DNA of 64,000 nt, taken from contig JASCPG010000005.1 in assembly GCA_029960085.1 (NCBI GenBank), positions 1-64,000 on the forward strand, given 5' to 3'. Numbering within the stretch: the first letter of the stretch is position 1; each line of letters begins with the position of its first letter. This document shows positions 17,505 to 26,229 of this stretch, in pieces. Below the pieces are notes generated by a model, which did not search any database, was not told the origin of the DNA, and saw only the letters and a list, made by a program, of their open reading frames with translations. The position numbers and the translations under genes were made by a program. The stretch comes from Microbacteriaceae bacterium PS02067 (lineage in GTDB: Bacteria; Actinomycetota; Actinomycetes; Actinomycetales; Microbacteriaceae).

Positions 17505-18130
17505 CCGCCGGGCTGCTCCTTGTGGGGGCGAGTGGCCTGGCTCGTGAAGTCCTCGCGGCGGGGATCACCGGTGTCGTCGGCATCATCGACGACGACGTGG
17601 AGCGCCACGGGAGCGAGATCGCCGGTGTGCCCGTGCTGGGCGGTACCGCCCTCGCGGCGACGAGCGAGGATCAACTGCTCCTGTGCATCGGCCCGAGCGC
17701 GGTGCGCCGCGAAGTCGCACGTCGGCTCATGCGTGCAGGTGTCGACGATGACCGCTTCGAGACGTTCGTCGCGCGTACCGCGCGGATCGGTCGGACGTGT
17801 GATGTCGGGCCCGGTTCGATCGTCCTCGACGGGGTCGTCGTCACCGCTGATGCGCGCCTCGGGCAGCACGTCGTGGTGATGCCGAACTGTACGATCACGC
17901 ACGACGACGAACTCGGCGACTTCGCGACTCTCGCGGCCGGTGTCGCCTTGGGCGGTAGCGTGCACGTCGGCAAGCGTGCCTACGTGGGGATGAACGCCTC
18001 GGTTCGCCAGGGTGTGATGATCGGGAACGATGCCACCATCGGCATGGGTGCGGTCGTGTTGCACGACGTGCCCGAGGGAGAGACGTGGGCCGGTGTTCCG
18101 GCGAGACGATTGGGGAGAGCAGATGACTGA
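17501..18130 (+). CDS. NeuD/PglD-like sugar acetyltransferase
   Basis: This 209-residue acetyltransferase has an N-terminal small Rossmann-like domain (LLLVGASGLAREVL) and a C-terminal left-handed beta-helix of hexapeptide repeats ending in VPARRLG. His134 in NCTITHDDELGDF aligns with the catalytic histidine of PglD, which N-acetylates a UDP-4-amino-sugar; NeuD relatives O-acetylate sialic acid. The gene overlaps the aminotransferase before it (ATGA) and by eight bases the second aminotransferase after it. Sitting between two aminotransferases, N-acetylation of an amino sugar is the likeliest role. Confidence 0.85.
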   Translation: MTAGLLLVGASGLAREVLAAGITGVVGIIDDDVERHGSEIAGVPVLGGTALAATSEDQLLLCIGPSAVRREVARRLMRAGVDDDRFETFVARTARIGRTCDVGPGSIVLDGVVVTADARLGQHVVVMPNCTITHDDELGDFATLAAGVALGGSVHVGKRAYVGMNASVRQGVMIGNDATIGMGAVVLHDVPEGETWAGVPARRLGRADD

Positions 18131-19262
18131 GCAGACGATCACACAGCAGGCGGTTCCGTTCCTCGACCTTGCCGCACAGCAAGCGGAAGTGATGGACGAC
18201 GTGCTCCCTGTGTGGCAGCGCCAGCTCACGGACGCGGCTTTCATCGGCGGCGCGGAGGTCGCCGCGTTCGAGCGCGAATACGCCGACTACATCGGCACCG
18301 GTCACGTCGTCGGCGTCTCGAACGGCACGGATGCCCTCGAGCTGGCGTTCCGCGCCGTCGGCGTCGCTTCCGGCGATGAGGTCATCATGCCGGCCAACAC
18401 GTTCATCGCGACGGCTGAGGCCGTCTCGCGCATCGGCGCTGTCCCGGTGTTCGTGGATGTCGACGACGCGCACCTGCTCATCGACCCGGATGCGATCGAC
18501 GCCGCGGTGACGACCCGCACGCGTGCCATCGTCCCCGTGCACCTCTTCGGGCAGACGGCTCCCATGGCCGAGGTCGCGGCGATCGCCGACCGCCATGGTC
18601 TCGCCGTCGTGGAGGACGCGGCCCAGGCGCAGGGCGCTTCCGGTCCCGCGGGACGCGCGGGCGCCCTCGGGCGCGTCGCGGCGACGAGTTTCTACCCCGG
18701 CAAGAACCTCGGCGCAGCCGGCGATGCCGGGGCCGTCATGACCGATGACGAGGGGCTCGCGGACGTCGTCCGGAACCTCGCCGCGCACGGCAGCTCCGTC
18801 AAGTACGTGCATGACCGCATCGGCATGAACGCCCGTCTGGATGCTGTCCAGGCGACGGTGCTGCGTGCGAAGCTGCGGCGGCTCGAGGGGTGGAACACCT
18901 CGCGCCGGGCGGCGGCGGCCCGCTACGCGGGCCTCCTCGGCGACATCGCGGGGGTGCGTCTGCCGGAGGTGCGCGAGGGCAACACCGACGTCTGGCACCT
19001 CTATGTCGTCCGCGTCGCGGAGCGGGACCGCGTGCTCGCAGAACTCGGCGCAGCGGGGGTGGGCGCGGGCATCCACTACCCGACCGTCGTTCCGCTCACC
19101 GAGGCATACGCCGGGCTGGGGCACCGCCCGGGCGAGTTCCCCGTCGCCGAAGCGGCCGCGGCATCGATCCTCTCGCTTCCGATGTTCCCGCACCTCACCG
19201 AAGCGCAGCAGGCGCGGGTGGCAGAGATGCTTCGACGCAGCCTCGACGGCGACGGGTCATGA
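18123..19262 (+). CDS. DegT/DnrJ/EryC1 PLP sugar aminotransferase 2 (WbpE-like)
   Basis: This 379-residue aminotransferase of the same family as its neighbour is only distantly similar to it. The PLP lysine is Lys194 in FYPGKNLGAAGDAG. The segments GVSNGTDALELAF, IMPANTFIATAEA and VEDAAQAQGA are typical of the branch containing WbpE and the dTDP-3-amino-sugar enzymes. The start is ATG at 18123, preceded by GGGGAGAGCAG; it lies inside the end of the acetyltransferase gene. The last bases overlap the glycosyltransferase start (ATGA). A second aminotransferase implies either a diamino sugar or two different amino sugars. Confidence 0.88.
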   Translation: MTEQTITQQAVPFLDLAAQQAEVMDDVLPVWQRQLTDAAFIGGAEVAAFEREYADYIGTGHVVGVSNGTDALELAFRAVGVASGDEVIMPANTFIATAEAVSRIGAVPVFVDVDDAHLLIDPDAIDAAVTTRTRAIVPVHLFGQTAPMAEVAAIADRHGLAVVEDAAQAQGASGPAGRAGALGRVAATSFYPGKNLGAAGDAGAVMTDDEGLADVVRNLAAHGSSVKYVHDRIGMNARLDAVQATVLRAKLRRLEGWNTSRRAAAARYAGLLGDIAGVRLPEVREGNTDVWHLYVVRVAERDRVLAELGAAGVGAGIHYPTVVPLTEAYAGLGHRPGEFPVAEAAAASILSLPMFPHLTEAQQARVAEMLRRSLDGDGS

Positions 19263-21559
19263 TCGGCAGCGGGGAAGGCGGCCGCGTGCGGGTGCTCGTC
19301 GCCCCGCACAACTTCGAGCTCGGCGGCAGCCAGCTCAACGCGCTCGAGCTCGTCGAGAAGATGTCGACCGATCCCCGGTTCGAGTTCGTGTTGTATGCGC
19401 CGGACGGCATCCTCGTCGAGCGTGCCCGCAAGCTCGGCATCGAGATACACCTCACCCGGTTGCGTGACCAGGGGGCATCCGTGCGTCGGATGCGGGAACT
19501 GTCGCGGATCGTGCGCGACCGTCGAATCGACCTCGTGCACGCCTACGAGTGGATGCCGACGGTGGATGCCGCGTTCGCGGTCGCGTGGCGACGGGGGGTC
19601 CCCGTGCTCTCCACAGTCCTGTCGATGGACTATCCGTACCTTCTGCCCGCGTCCGTTCCGCTCGTCCTCGGAACGAGGTCGCTCGTCGCGCGTGCGCTCG
19701 GTGAGGGCCGCGAGGCGTACCTCCTGGAGCCGCCGGTGGACACCGAGCTGTTCCGTTCCGACGCATTGGCGGATGATGTCGTGCTCGAGGCTCGACGCGA
19801 GTGCGGCGCGGGTCCCGATGACGACCTCGTCGTGGTCGTCGGGCGTCTCGTGCAGCTGCTGAAGCTCGAGGGCCTGCTCACCCTCATCGAAGCGGTCGGG
19901 CGCCTGGCGCGCACGCGTCCCGTGCGTCTCGCCGTCGTCGGCGACGGACCCGAGCGCGTCACCGTCGAAGCGGCGGTTCGCCGGGCGAATGCCGAGGCCG
20001 GGACTGCGGCGGTGCGATTGCTCGGTGCCCGCTACGACCCGCTGCCGTACTACCTCGCAGCCGACATCGCGGTGGGCATGGGCGGTTCGGCCCTCCGCGC
20101 GATGGCCGTCGAACGGCCGCTTCTGGTCCAGGGAGAAGCCGGATTCTGGGATGTGGTCGACGCGGAGAGCATCCCCGTCTTCCTCGAACAGGGCTGGTAC
20201 GGCGTCGGCGATGGGCGCGACGCCACGGACAGATGCGCCCACGAGCTCGCGCACCTGCTCGATCTCAGCGTCGCGCAGCGGGCCGAACTCGCCCGTGCGG
20301 GCCGCCGTCTCGTCGTCGAGGAATACAGCCTCGACGTCGCCGCGCGACGCCTCGCCGACCGCTATCTGGGCACTCTCGCGGCGCCGCCGCGCCTGCGCGA
20401 GCGTGTCTTCGGGCCCCTGCGACTGGGGCTCGAGCTGGTCAAGTCCTCACTGTCGGTGCGGATCCCGGCGCTCCGACGGTGGTCACGTCGACTGCGCGGA
20501 CGGCCGGTGGCGCCGTCGGCCCCGCGGACGGAGGACGCAGCACGCGCCGTCTCGGTGGTGATCCCGTGCCACAACTATGTGGACTACCTCGATCAAGCCA
20601 TCCGTTCCGCACTCGAGCAGGACGGTGTCTGCGTCGATGTCACGATCATCGACGACGGGTCCACCGATGGGAGCGTCGACATCGCGCGCAGGTGGGCCGA
20701 GCGGGATGACCGGGTGCGGCTCGTCGCCCACGAGCGAAATCGGGGGCACATCGCCACCTTCAACGAAGCGCTCGACGCCGCCACCGCGCCATACGTCATG
20801 AAGCTCGATGCCGACGACGTGCTCACTCCCGGTTCGCTGCGCCGCGCGGTGGACGTGTTGGAGGCGTGCCCGACGGTCGCGTTCGTCTACGGGCAGGTTC
20901 AGCATGTGCGTGGGCCGCTGCCGCAGGTGCCCGATGTCGCGACCCCCTCGTGGCGTCTCGTGTCCGGCGAGAGCTGGATCCGCACCGTGGCGCGCCATCG
21001 CGGGAGGAACCCCATCTCCCAGCCGGAGATCGTCATCCGCCGATCGCTCCTCGAGCGGGCAGGCGGACATCGGGCCGAGGTGCCCGGCACGAGCGACCTC
21101 CACCTGTGGCTGCGCCTCGCATCGCTCGGCGACGTCGCCTGGATCCGCAACGCGGTGCAGGGCCTGTACCGGGTGCACGGTGCGAGTATGCGCGCCACGA
21201 TCCACTCGGGGCTGCTCCACGACGTCCGGGCGCGCCGCGATGCGTTCGAGCTCTTCCTCGCCGAACGGGGCGGCCCGCTTGCGGATGATCCCGCCTTCGC
21301 GCGGTCGGTGCGGCACGGGCTCGCGAGGGATGCGCTCACGAACGCGTTCCTCGACGTCGAGGCAGGGCATGACCCTCAGCCGCTGTTGGACGAGGCGGTC
21401 TCGCTGGACCCGTCCGTCCGCCGCACGATCGCGTGGTGGATGATGTCGCGCCAGCGAGGTCGGGGAGCCTCCGCCGCTCTGACGACCCGTCTCGGGCGCT
21501 TCGCCCGACAGATGTCGGCTCGGTGGCGCTGGCACCGCCAGAGACTGTTCGGGCAGTAG
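19259..21559 (+). CDS. Bifunctional glycosyltransferase, GT4 fused to GT2
   Basis: This 766-residue protein joins two glycosyltransferases. Residues 1 to ~385 are GT-B/GT4-like: HNFELGGSQLNALELV at the start, VVGRLVQLLKLEGL in the middle, and a nucleotide-sugar-binding region in the second Rossmann domain. Residues ~431-660 are a GT-A/GT2 domain with VVIPCHNYVDYL, IIDDGSTDGS and the metal-binding DADD near 518-521. A basic linker (~390-425) joins them. The last 100 residues are helical. The start is ATG at 19259, in ATGA overlap with the aminotransferase. It probably adds two successive sugars to the lipid-linked repeat unit at the inner membrane face. Confidence 0.85.
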   Translation: MIGSGEGGRVRVLVAPHNFELGGSQLNALELVEKMSTDPRFEFVLYAPDGILVERARKLGIEIHLTRLRDQGASVRRMRELSRIVRDRRIDLVHAYEWMPTVDAAFAVAWRRGVPVLSTVLSMDYPYLLPASVPLVLGTRSLVARALGEGREAYLLEPPVDTELFRSDALADDVVLEARRECGAGPDDDLVVVVGRLVQLLKLEGLLTLIEAVGRLARTRPVRLAVVGDGPERVTVEAAVRRANAEAGTAAVRLLGARYDPLPYYLAADIAVGMGGSALRAMAVERPLLVQGEAGFWDVVDAESIPVFLEQGWYGVGDGRDATDRCAHELAHLLDLSVAQRAELARAGRRLVVEEYSLDVAARRLADRYLGTLAAPPRLRERVFGPLRLGLELVKSSLSVRIPALRRWSRRLRGRPVAPSAPRTEDAARAVSVVIPCHNYVDYLDQAIRSALEQDGVCVDVTIIDDGSTDGSVDIARRWAERDDRVRLVAHERNRGHIATFNEALDAATAPYVMKLDADDVLTPGSLRRAVDVLEACPTVAFVYGQVQHVRGPLPQVPDVATPSWRLVSGESWIRTVARHRGRNPISQPEIVIRRSLLERAGGHRAEVPGTSDLHLWLRLASLGDVAWIRNAVQGLYRVHGASMRATIHSGLLHDVRARRDAFELFLAERGGPLADDPAFARSVRHGLARDALTNAFLDVEAGHDPQPLLDEAVSLDPSVRRTIAWWMMSRQRGRGASAALTTRLGRFARQMSARWRWHRQRLFGQ

Positions 21560-21568
21560 GCGGCCGCG

Positions 21569-23200
21569 ATGATCAACGCAGAATCAGGGCAGCCGTCCGA
21601 CCCGGTGCAGGCATCGCTCGACGAGCTGGCCGTCGACAGCGTCATGGCCGAACGCGTCGAGGAAGAGCGCGCGGAGGAATCCGGCGCGGCCGCGGATGAG
21701 AGCATCGGGCGCCAGGCGACAGCCGGGGTGTTCTGGCTGACCGCGCAGCGGTGGGCCATCCGTCTGCTCGGCTTCGTGACGATCGCCGTCCTCACGCGCC
21801 TCCTGTCGCCCGAGGACTTCGGGACGGTCGCGGCCGCGTCGACGGTGCTGCCGTTCTTCTTCCTCATCGCCGATCTCGGGTTCGCCGCCTACATCGTCCA
21901 GGTGAAGGATGCCGACCGGCGCATGCTCAGTACGGCGTTCTGGTTCTCTCTCATCGCCGGCGTGCTGCTGTGCGCGGTGATGGTCGCGATCGCGCCGTTG
22001 CTCGGTGTGGTCTTCCACGATGAGCGCGTGACCCCCGTGCTGCAGTCGCTCTCGCTGTGGGTGGTGCTGACCGCGTTCGGGTCGGTCCCGATGGCGCTGC
22101 TGCGCCGGCGCATGCAGTTCCGGATCCTCGCACTGCAGGGGGCGGTGGCCGCCGTCATCGCGCAGGTGGTGGCGATGGCCGTCGCATTCGCCGGTCTCGG
22201 AGTGTGGGCGCTCGTGGCGCAGAGCCTCGTGGCCCCGGCCGTGACCACTCTGCTGGCGTGGATCACGTCCCGCTGGCGTCCGGCGATGCTCTTCTCCTGG
22301 CGGGAGTTCCGCGTCATGGCGGGCTTCGGCGGTCAGGTTCTCGGGGTCGAATTCGTCGCGATGCTCCGTGCGTGGGGTGAGGCCGCCGTCATCTCGGGCA
22401 CGCTGGGCATCGCCGCGCTCGGCTACATGAGCATCGCGCAACGCCTCGTGCAGGTCGTCCAGGACCTCACGGGCAGCGCGATCGTCCCCGTGACGACGGT
22501 CGCCTTCGCCAAGATCCGCGAAGCGCGGGATCGGCTGCGCGACGCGTACCTGCGCGCGGTCCGGATGACGTATGCGGTGCTGTCGCTGCCCCTCACCGTC
22601 ATCGCCGTCACAGCACCGCTCGTCGTGCCGATCGTCTTCGGCGACGGGTGGGAGCAGAGCTACACGGTTGCCCGGATCCTCGCCCTCGGCGGTGTCCTCA
22701 CGGTGGGCGCAGCGCTCGATCATGGGCTCTTCTATGGACTCGGAAAACCCGGAACGTGGTTCGTGTACGCACTCGTGATCGATGGGCTCACCCTCGGCAC
22801 GACGTTCTTCCTCGCCTCGCAGGGACTGGTCGCGATCGCATGGGGATTCCTGGGAGTGTGCATCGTCGCGACCGTCAGCCGCTGGTTCCTCACGGGGAGA
22901 CTTCTGGAGACGTCCGCCTGGACGGTCGCGGGCCCCTTCGGCTACCTCGCCGTCGCCGTGATCCTCTCGGGAGGTGCCGGCTGGCTCACCCTCACGCTCA
23001 CCGCCACGTGGCCCGCCGTGCTCTCGATCATCCTCGTGGGAGCCGTCGTGAGCGTCCTCCATCTCGCCGTGACCAGGCTCATGGCTCCCGACGTGCTCAC
23101 CGAGGGGTTCGCGATGCTCGCGCGCTCGAAGGTCGGAGCGCGTCTGCCGTTCGTCCGCGGGGCGCGTGAGCGCGCCGCATCCAGAGAGGTCAACACATGA
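21569..23200 (+). CDS. Wzx-type oligosaccharide flippase
   Basis: This 543-residue membrane protein of the MOP/polysaccharide-export superfamily has an acidic cytoplasmic N-terminus of about 45 residues, then roughly 12-14 predicted membrane helices. The segment GVFWLTAQRWAIRLLGF followed by LTRLLSPEDFGTVAAAS is the usual entry of Wzx/TuaB-like flippases. It would move the undecaprenyl-linked repeat unit to the outer face of the membrane. It begins 9 bases after the fused glycosyltransferase and overlaps the next one by ATGA. Confidence 0.9.
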   Translation: MINAESGQPSDPVQASLDELAVDSVMAERVEEERAEESGAAADESIGRQATAGVFWLTAQRWAIRLLGFVTIAVLTRLLSPEDFGTVAAASTVLPFFFLIADLGFAAYIVQVKDADRRMLSTAFWFSLIAGVLLCAVMVAIAPLLGVVFHDERVTPVLQSLSLWVVLTAFGSVPMALLRRRMQFRILALQGAVAAVIAQVVAMAVAFAGLGVWALVAQSLVAPAVTTLLAWITSRWRPAMLFSWREFRVMAGFGGQVLGVEFVAMLRAWGEAAVISGTLGIAALGYMSIAQRLVQVVQDLTGSAIVPVTTVAFAKIREARDRLRDAYLRAVRMTYAVLSLPLTVIAVTAPLVVPIVFGDGWEQSYTVARILALGGVLTVGAALDHGLFYGLGKPGTWFVYALVIDGLTLGTTFFLASQGLVAIAWGFLGVCIVATVSRWFLTGRLLETSAWTVAGPFGYLAVAVILSGGAGWLTLTLTATWPAVLSIILVGAVVSVLHLAVTRLMAPDVLTEGFAMLARSKVGARLPFVRGARERAASREVNT

Positions 23201-24579
23201 CTGCGTCGTCCCGCCGTTCGCGCGTGCTCGTGATCGTGCAGAACCTGCCCGTCCCCCTGGACCGTCGGGTCTGGCTGGAATGCCAGGCGCTGCGCGCTCA
23301 GGGGTACGAGGTCTCCGTCATCTGCCCCAAGGGCCCGGGCGACCCCGGCTATGAGGAGATCGATGGCGTGCACATCCACAAGTACGCTCCCGCACCCGAG
23401 GCGAAGGGGTTGCTCGGCTTCGCGATCGAGTTCGCATATTCGTGGGTGCGCACGGCGCTGCTGTCCCTGCGCGTTCGGCGCCGGCATGGCTTCGATGTCA
23501 TCCAGGCGTGCAACCCGCCCGACACGTACTGGCTGCTGGCTCTGCTGTGGCGCATCCGCGGCGTGAAGTTCGTCTTCGATCAGCACGATCTGAATCCTGA
23601 GCTCTACATCTCGCGGTTCGGCAAGCCCGCAGGGCTCGCTGGGCGCATGCAACTCGGTGCTCTGGCGCTCCTCGAGCGCAACTCCTATCGCGTCGCGGAC
23701 CGTGTCATCTCGACCAACGGCTCCTACAAGCGGGTCGCAGAACGCCGCGGCGGGCTCGACCCGGCGCTCGTGACAGTCGTCCGCAGCGGTCCCGACACGA
23801 CGGTGATGCGGCCGATCTACCCCGATCCGGCCATCCGCGCCGGTGCCGAGCATGTGCTCGCCTACATCGGGATCATGGGCCCGCAGGACGGCGTGGAGAA
23901 CATCCTCGCCGTCATGGACGAGCTCGTCCACCGGCGCGGACGGACGGGCGTGCGCGCCGTGCTGATGGGGTTCGGCGATTGCCTGGAAGACCTGCGTCGC
24001 GAATGCACCGAGCGACGCCTCGACCAGAATGTCGTGTTCACGGGGCGAGTGGGCCCGGCCGAGATCGCGCAGAACCTGAGCGCCGCGGATCTCGGTCTCG
24101 GTCCGGACCTGAACACGCCGCTGAACAACGTGTCGACGATGAACAAGACGATGGAGTACATGGCCTACGCGCTGCCGTCGGTGTCGTTCGACCTGGTGGA
24201 GACGCGCGTGTCGGCAGGGGAGACCGGAGTCTTCATCCCCTCCGGGGACATCGTCGGTTTCGCAGACGCCGTCGAGGCGCTCCTGGATGATCCGGAGCGA
24301 CGCACGCAACTCGGCCTGGCGGCACGCCGGCGCGTCGTCGCGGAGCTCGACTGGAAGCCACAGGCCGAGGCCTACGTCGGCGTGTTCGACGCACTGATGG
24401 ACGAGTATCCGGATGCCGCCCGCCTGGCCGTCTGGCCGTACGCGGCGCGACCGGAGAAGGCGACCTCGGCGGACCGCGCATCGGTGGACCTCGACGACGC
24501 GGAGGAGTTCGCGCGCTTCGTCCGGGAACGCACCGCGCCGTCGGCCGTCGCGCCGTCACGGCGCTCCGAGGACGGCTGA
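23197..24579 (+). CDS. GT4 glycosyltransferase
   Basis: This 460-residue GT-B enzyme of family 4 has an N-terminal domain opening with VLVIVQNLPVPLDRRVWLE. The C-terminal domain holds YIGIMGPQDGVENIL and the EX7E-type region around TMEYMAYALPSVSFD, which binds the nucleotide sugar. The opening resembles the WbuB/FucNAc-transferase-like group. An acidic and basic tail of ~40 residues follows the fold. ATGA overlaps link it to the flippase and to the next glycosyltransferase. It is soluble or peripheral on the inner membrane face; donor and acceptor are unknown. Confidence 0.87.
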   Translation: MTASSRRSRVLVIVQNLPVPLDRRVWLECQALRAQGYEVSVICPKGPGDPGYEEIDGVHIHKYAPAPEAKGLLGFAIEFAYSWVRTALLSLRVRRRHGFDVIQACNPPDTYWLLALLWRIRGVKFVFDQHDLNPELYISRFGKPAGLAGRMQLGALALLERNSYRVADRVISTNGSYKRVAERRGGLDPALVTVVRSGPDTTVMRPIYPDPAIRAGAEHVLAYIGIMGPQDGVENILAVMDELVHRRGRTGVRAVLMGFGDCLEDLRRECTERRLDQNVVFTGRVGPAEIAQNLSAADLGLGPDLNTPLNNVSTMNKTMEYMAYALPSVSFDLVETRVSAGETGVFIPSGDIVGFADAVEALLDDPERRTQLGLAARRRVVAELDWKPQAEAYVGVFDALMDEYPDAARLAVWPYAARPEKATSADRASVDLDDAEEFARFVRERTAPSAVAPSRRSEDG

Positions 24580-25427
24580 TGATGCTCGACCATCTGCTGC
24601 TCACCCGTTTCAACCTCCCGACCGGTGGAGTGGAGGCGCGCATCCGCGCGAGTGAGACGTGGCTGACCAACCGGTGGGCGCTGTTCGAACGCTATTGTGC
24701 GCCGTCGGTGAGCCGCCAGAGCACCGACGATTTCACGTGGCTGATCTTCTTCGACCCCGAGAGCCCGCAGTGGCTCAAGGATGCGATCGCCCCGTACGCC
24801 GAGGCGGGCCTGTTCACGCCCTGCTTCCGCGTCGAAGTCACGCCGGAGTCGCTGCTCGAGGACATCCGAGTCGTGGCTCGTCACACGGACGGCATGCTGC
24901 TGACGACCAACCTCGACAACGACGATGCGATCGCCGTGGACTTCCTCGAGCGCGTGCGCGCAGCCGTCGACTTCGACGACCGGCGGGCGCTCTACGTGCC
25001 TGAAGGGCTCGTCAAGGGGCCTGACGGCCTGTATCAGCACCGCGACGAACACAATGCCTTCTGCTCGGTCGCGACCCCGTGGTCGCGACCGTCCACGTCG
25101 TGGGACGAGTGGCACAACATGCTCGGACGCACGATGCCTGTCGTCCTGATCGACGGGGCGCCGGGATGGCTGCAGGTCGTCCACGGAGAGAACGTCAGCA
25201 ACCGGGTACGCGGCCATCTGGCCTCGCCCGCGCGGTGGCGGTCGGCGTTTCCGGGCGCGCTCGACGACGTCGCAGACCCGGGGCGTGGGGCGCTCCTGCG
25301 CGACCGCTTCGTGAGCGGGCCGGCCCGCCGCCTGCGCGATGCCGGCCGCAGCGGCATCCGGCGTACGGCGATCGCGGTACTCGGCAAAGATGGGCTGCTA
25401 CGCCTTAAGGCGCGACTGCGCCCGTAA
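24579..25427 (+). CDS. Putative rhamnosyltransferase (PF11316 type)
   Basis: This 282-residue protein resembles the putative rhamnosyltransferase family. It has LLTRFNLPT at the start, FTWLIFFDPESP after ~45 residues and the acidic TTNLDNDDAIA, which probably provides the metal and nucleotide site. The start is ATG at 24579 within TGATG; a second ATG three bases later is possible. It ends the first group of glycosyltransferases and is followed by a 94-base gap before the co-polymerase genes. The assignment to rhamnose is by family name only. Confidence 0.75.
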   Translation: MMLDHLLLTRFNLPTGGVEARIRASETWLTNRWALFERYCAPSVSRQSTDDFTWLIFFDPESPQWLKDAIAPYAEAGLFTPCFRVEVTPESLLEDIRVVARHTDGMLLTTNLDNDDAIAVDFLERVRAAVDFDDRRALYVPEGLVKGPDGLYQHRDEHNAFCSVATPWSRPSTSWDEWHNMLGRTMPVVLIDGAPGWLQVVHGENVSNRVRGHLASPARWRSAFPGALDDVADPGRGALLRDRFVSGPARRLRDAGRSGIRRTAIAVLGKDGLLRLKARLRP

Positions 25428-25487
25428 TGGCGGGATATTCACAGAACGTGCGCCGTCGCAGCCGAGTATGCTGGCCGGAATCGCGCT

Positions 25488-25514
25488 CTGTGTGGGGAGA
25501 CACTGTGTGGGGAG
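25488..25514 (+). repeat. Direct repeat carrying the Shine-Dalgarno site
   Basis: CTGTGTGGGGAG occurs at 25488-25499 and again at 25503-25514, a 15-base period. The second copy runs into GGGGAG, the ribosome binding site of the next gene. The first copy could be a duplicate or decoy ribosome site. Confidence 0.7.
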
Positions 25515-25521
25515 GGGAGCG

Positions 25522-26229
25522 ATGACGTTTCGCGACGTCCTGGGGGCTGTCTGGCGACGCCTGTATGTGGTGTTGGCCGTCGTCGTGGCATTCGCCGTGC
25601 TCTACCAGTCCCTCGCCCGCGATGGCGGTTCGTACTACACCCACAGCACCGTGACCTTCACGCTCCCCCTGCGATCCACCCTTCTCCCTGGCAGCGGCAC
25701 GACCGACGCGAGTGTCATCGCGTTCGCCGGGTCGGTCGCCGCCGAACTCAACGGCGGTCGCCCCGTGCTCAGCTATTCGACGCTGGATGCCCCGTACTAC
25801 GGCGCCGGCATCCGTGAGGGAGTCGTCGTCGGGCTTCGCAACGACGGCAATCAGTGGATGTCGATCTTCCCGTCGGCGACGATCGACATCCGGATCGTCG
25901 GACGCACGAAGGAGTGGGTGGCGGAGCGTCAGAGCGCACTGCTCGACGAGGTTCTCGGCATCGCCGAAGGACAGCAGGTCGCGGCGTCGACCGCGCCGGA
26001 AGATCGGATCACGGCGACCGTCGGTCCCCTCAGCACGGAGATCTCGCAGGTCTCCCCGTCCCGTACGGAACAGATGATGGCCCTCGCGGCCATGATGCTG
26101 GCCGCACTGATCGTGGGGGTGTCGGGCGCCATCGGCCTCGATCGCCTCCTGCGCACACCGAAGCGCCGGTCGCTTCGACGTGGCCTCGCCACCGCGAGCT
26201 CACCCCAAAGAGGAAGCACAATCTCATGA
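25522..26229 (+). CDS. Wzz-like polysaccharide co-polymerase 1
   Basis: This 235-residue membrane protein has two membrane segments, at ~12-28 (LYVVLAVVVAFAVLY) and ~187-207 (MMALAAMMLAALIVGV). Between them is an extracytoplasmic loop of ~160 residues. This is the topology of chain-length determinant proteins that work with Wzy. No kinase domain is attached. The start is ATG at 25522, chosen for GGAGGGGAGC directly upstream; longer upstream reading has no coding character. It overlaps the next, similar gene by ATGA. Confidence 0.75.
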   Translation: MTFRDVLGAVWRRLYVVLAVVVAFAVLYQSLARDGGSYYTHSTVTFTLPLRSTLLPGSGTTDASVIAFAGSVAAELNGGRPVLSYSTLDAPYYGAGIREGVVVGLRNDGNQWMSIFPSATIDIRIVGRTKEWVAERQSALLDEVLGIAEGQQVAASTAPEDRITATVGPLSTEISQVSPSRTEQMMALAAMMLAALIVGVSGAIGLDRLLRTPKRRSLRRGLATASSPQRGSTIS

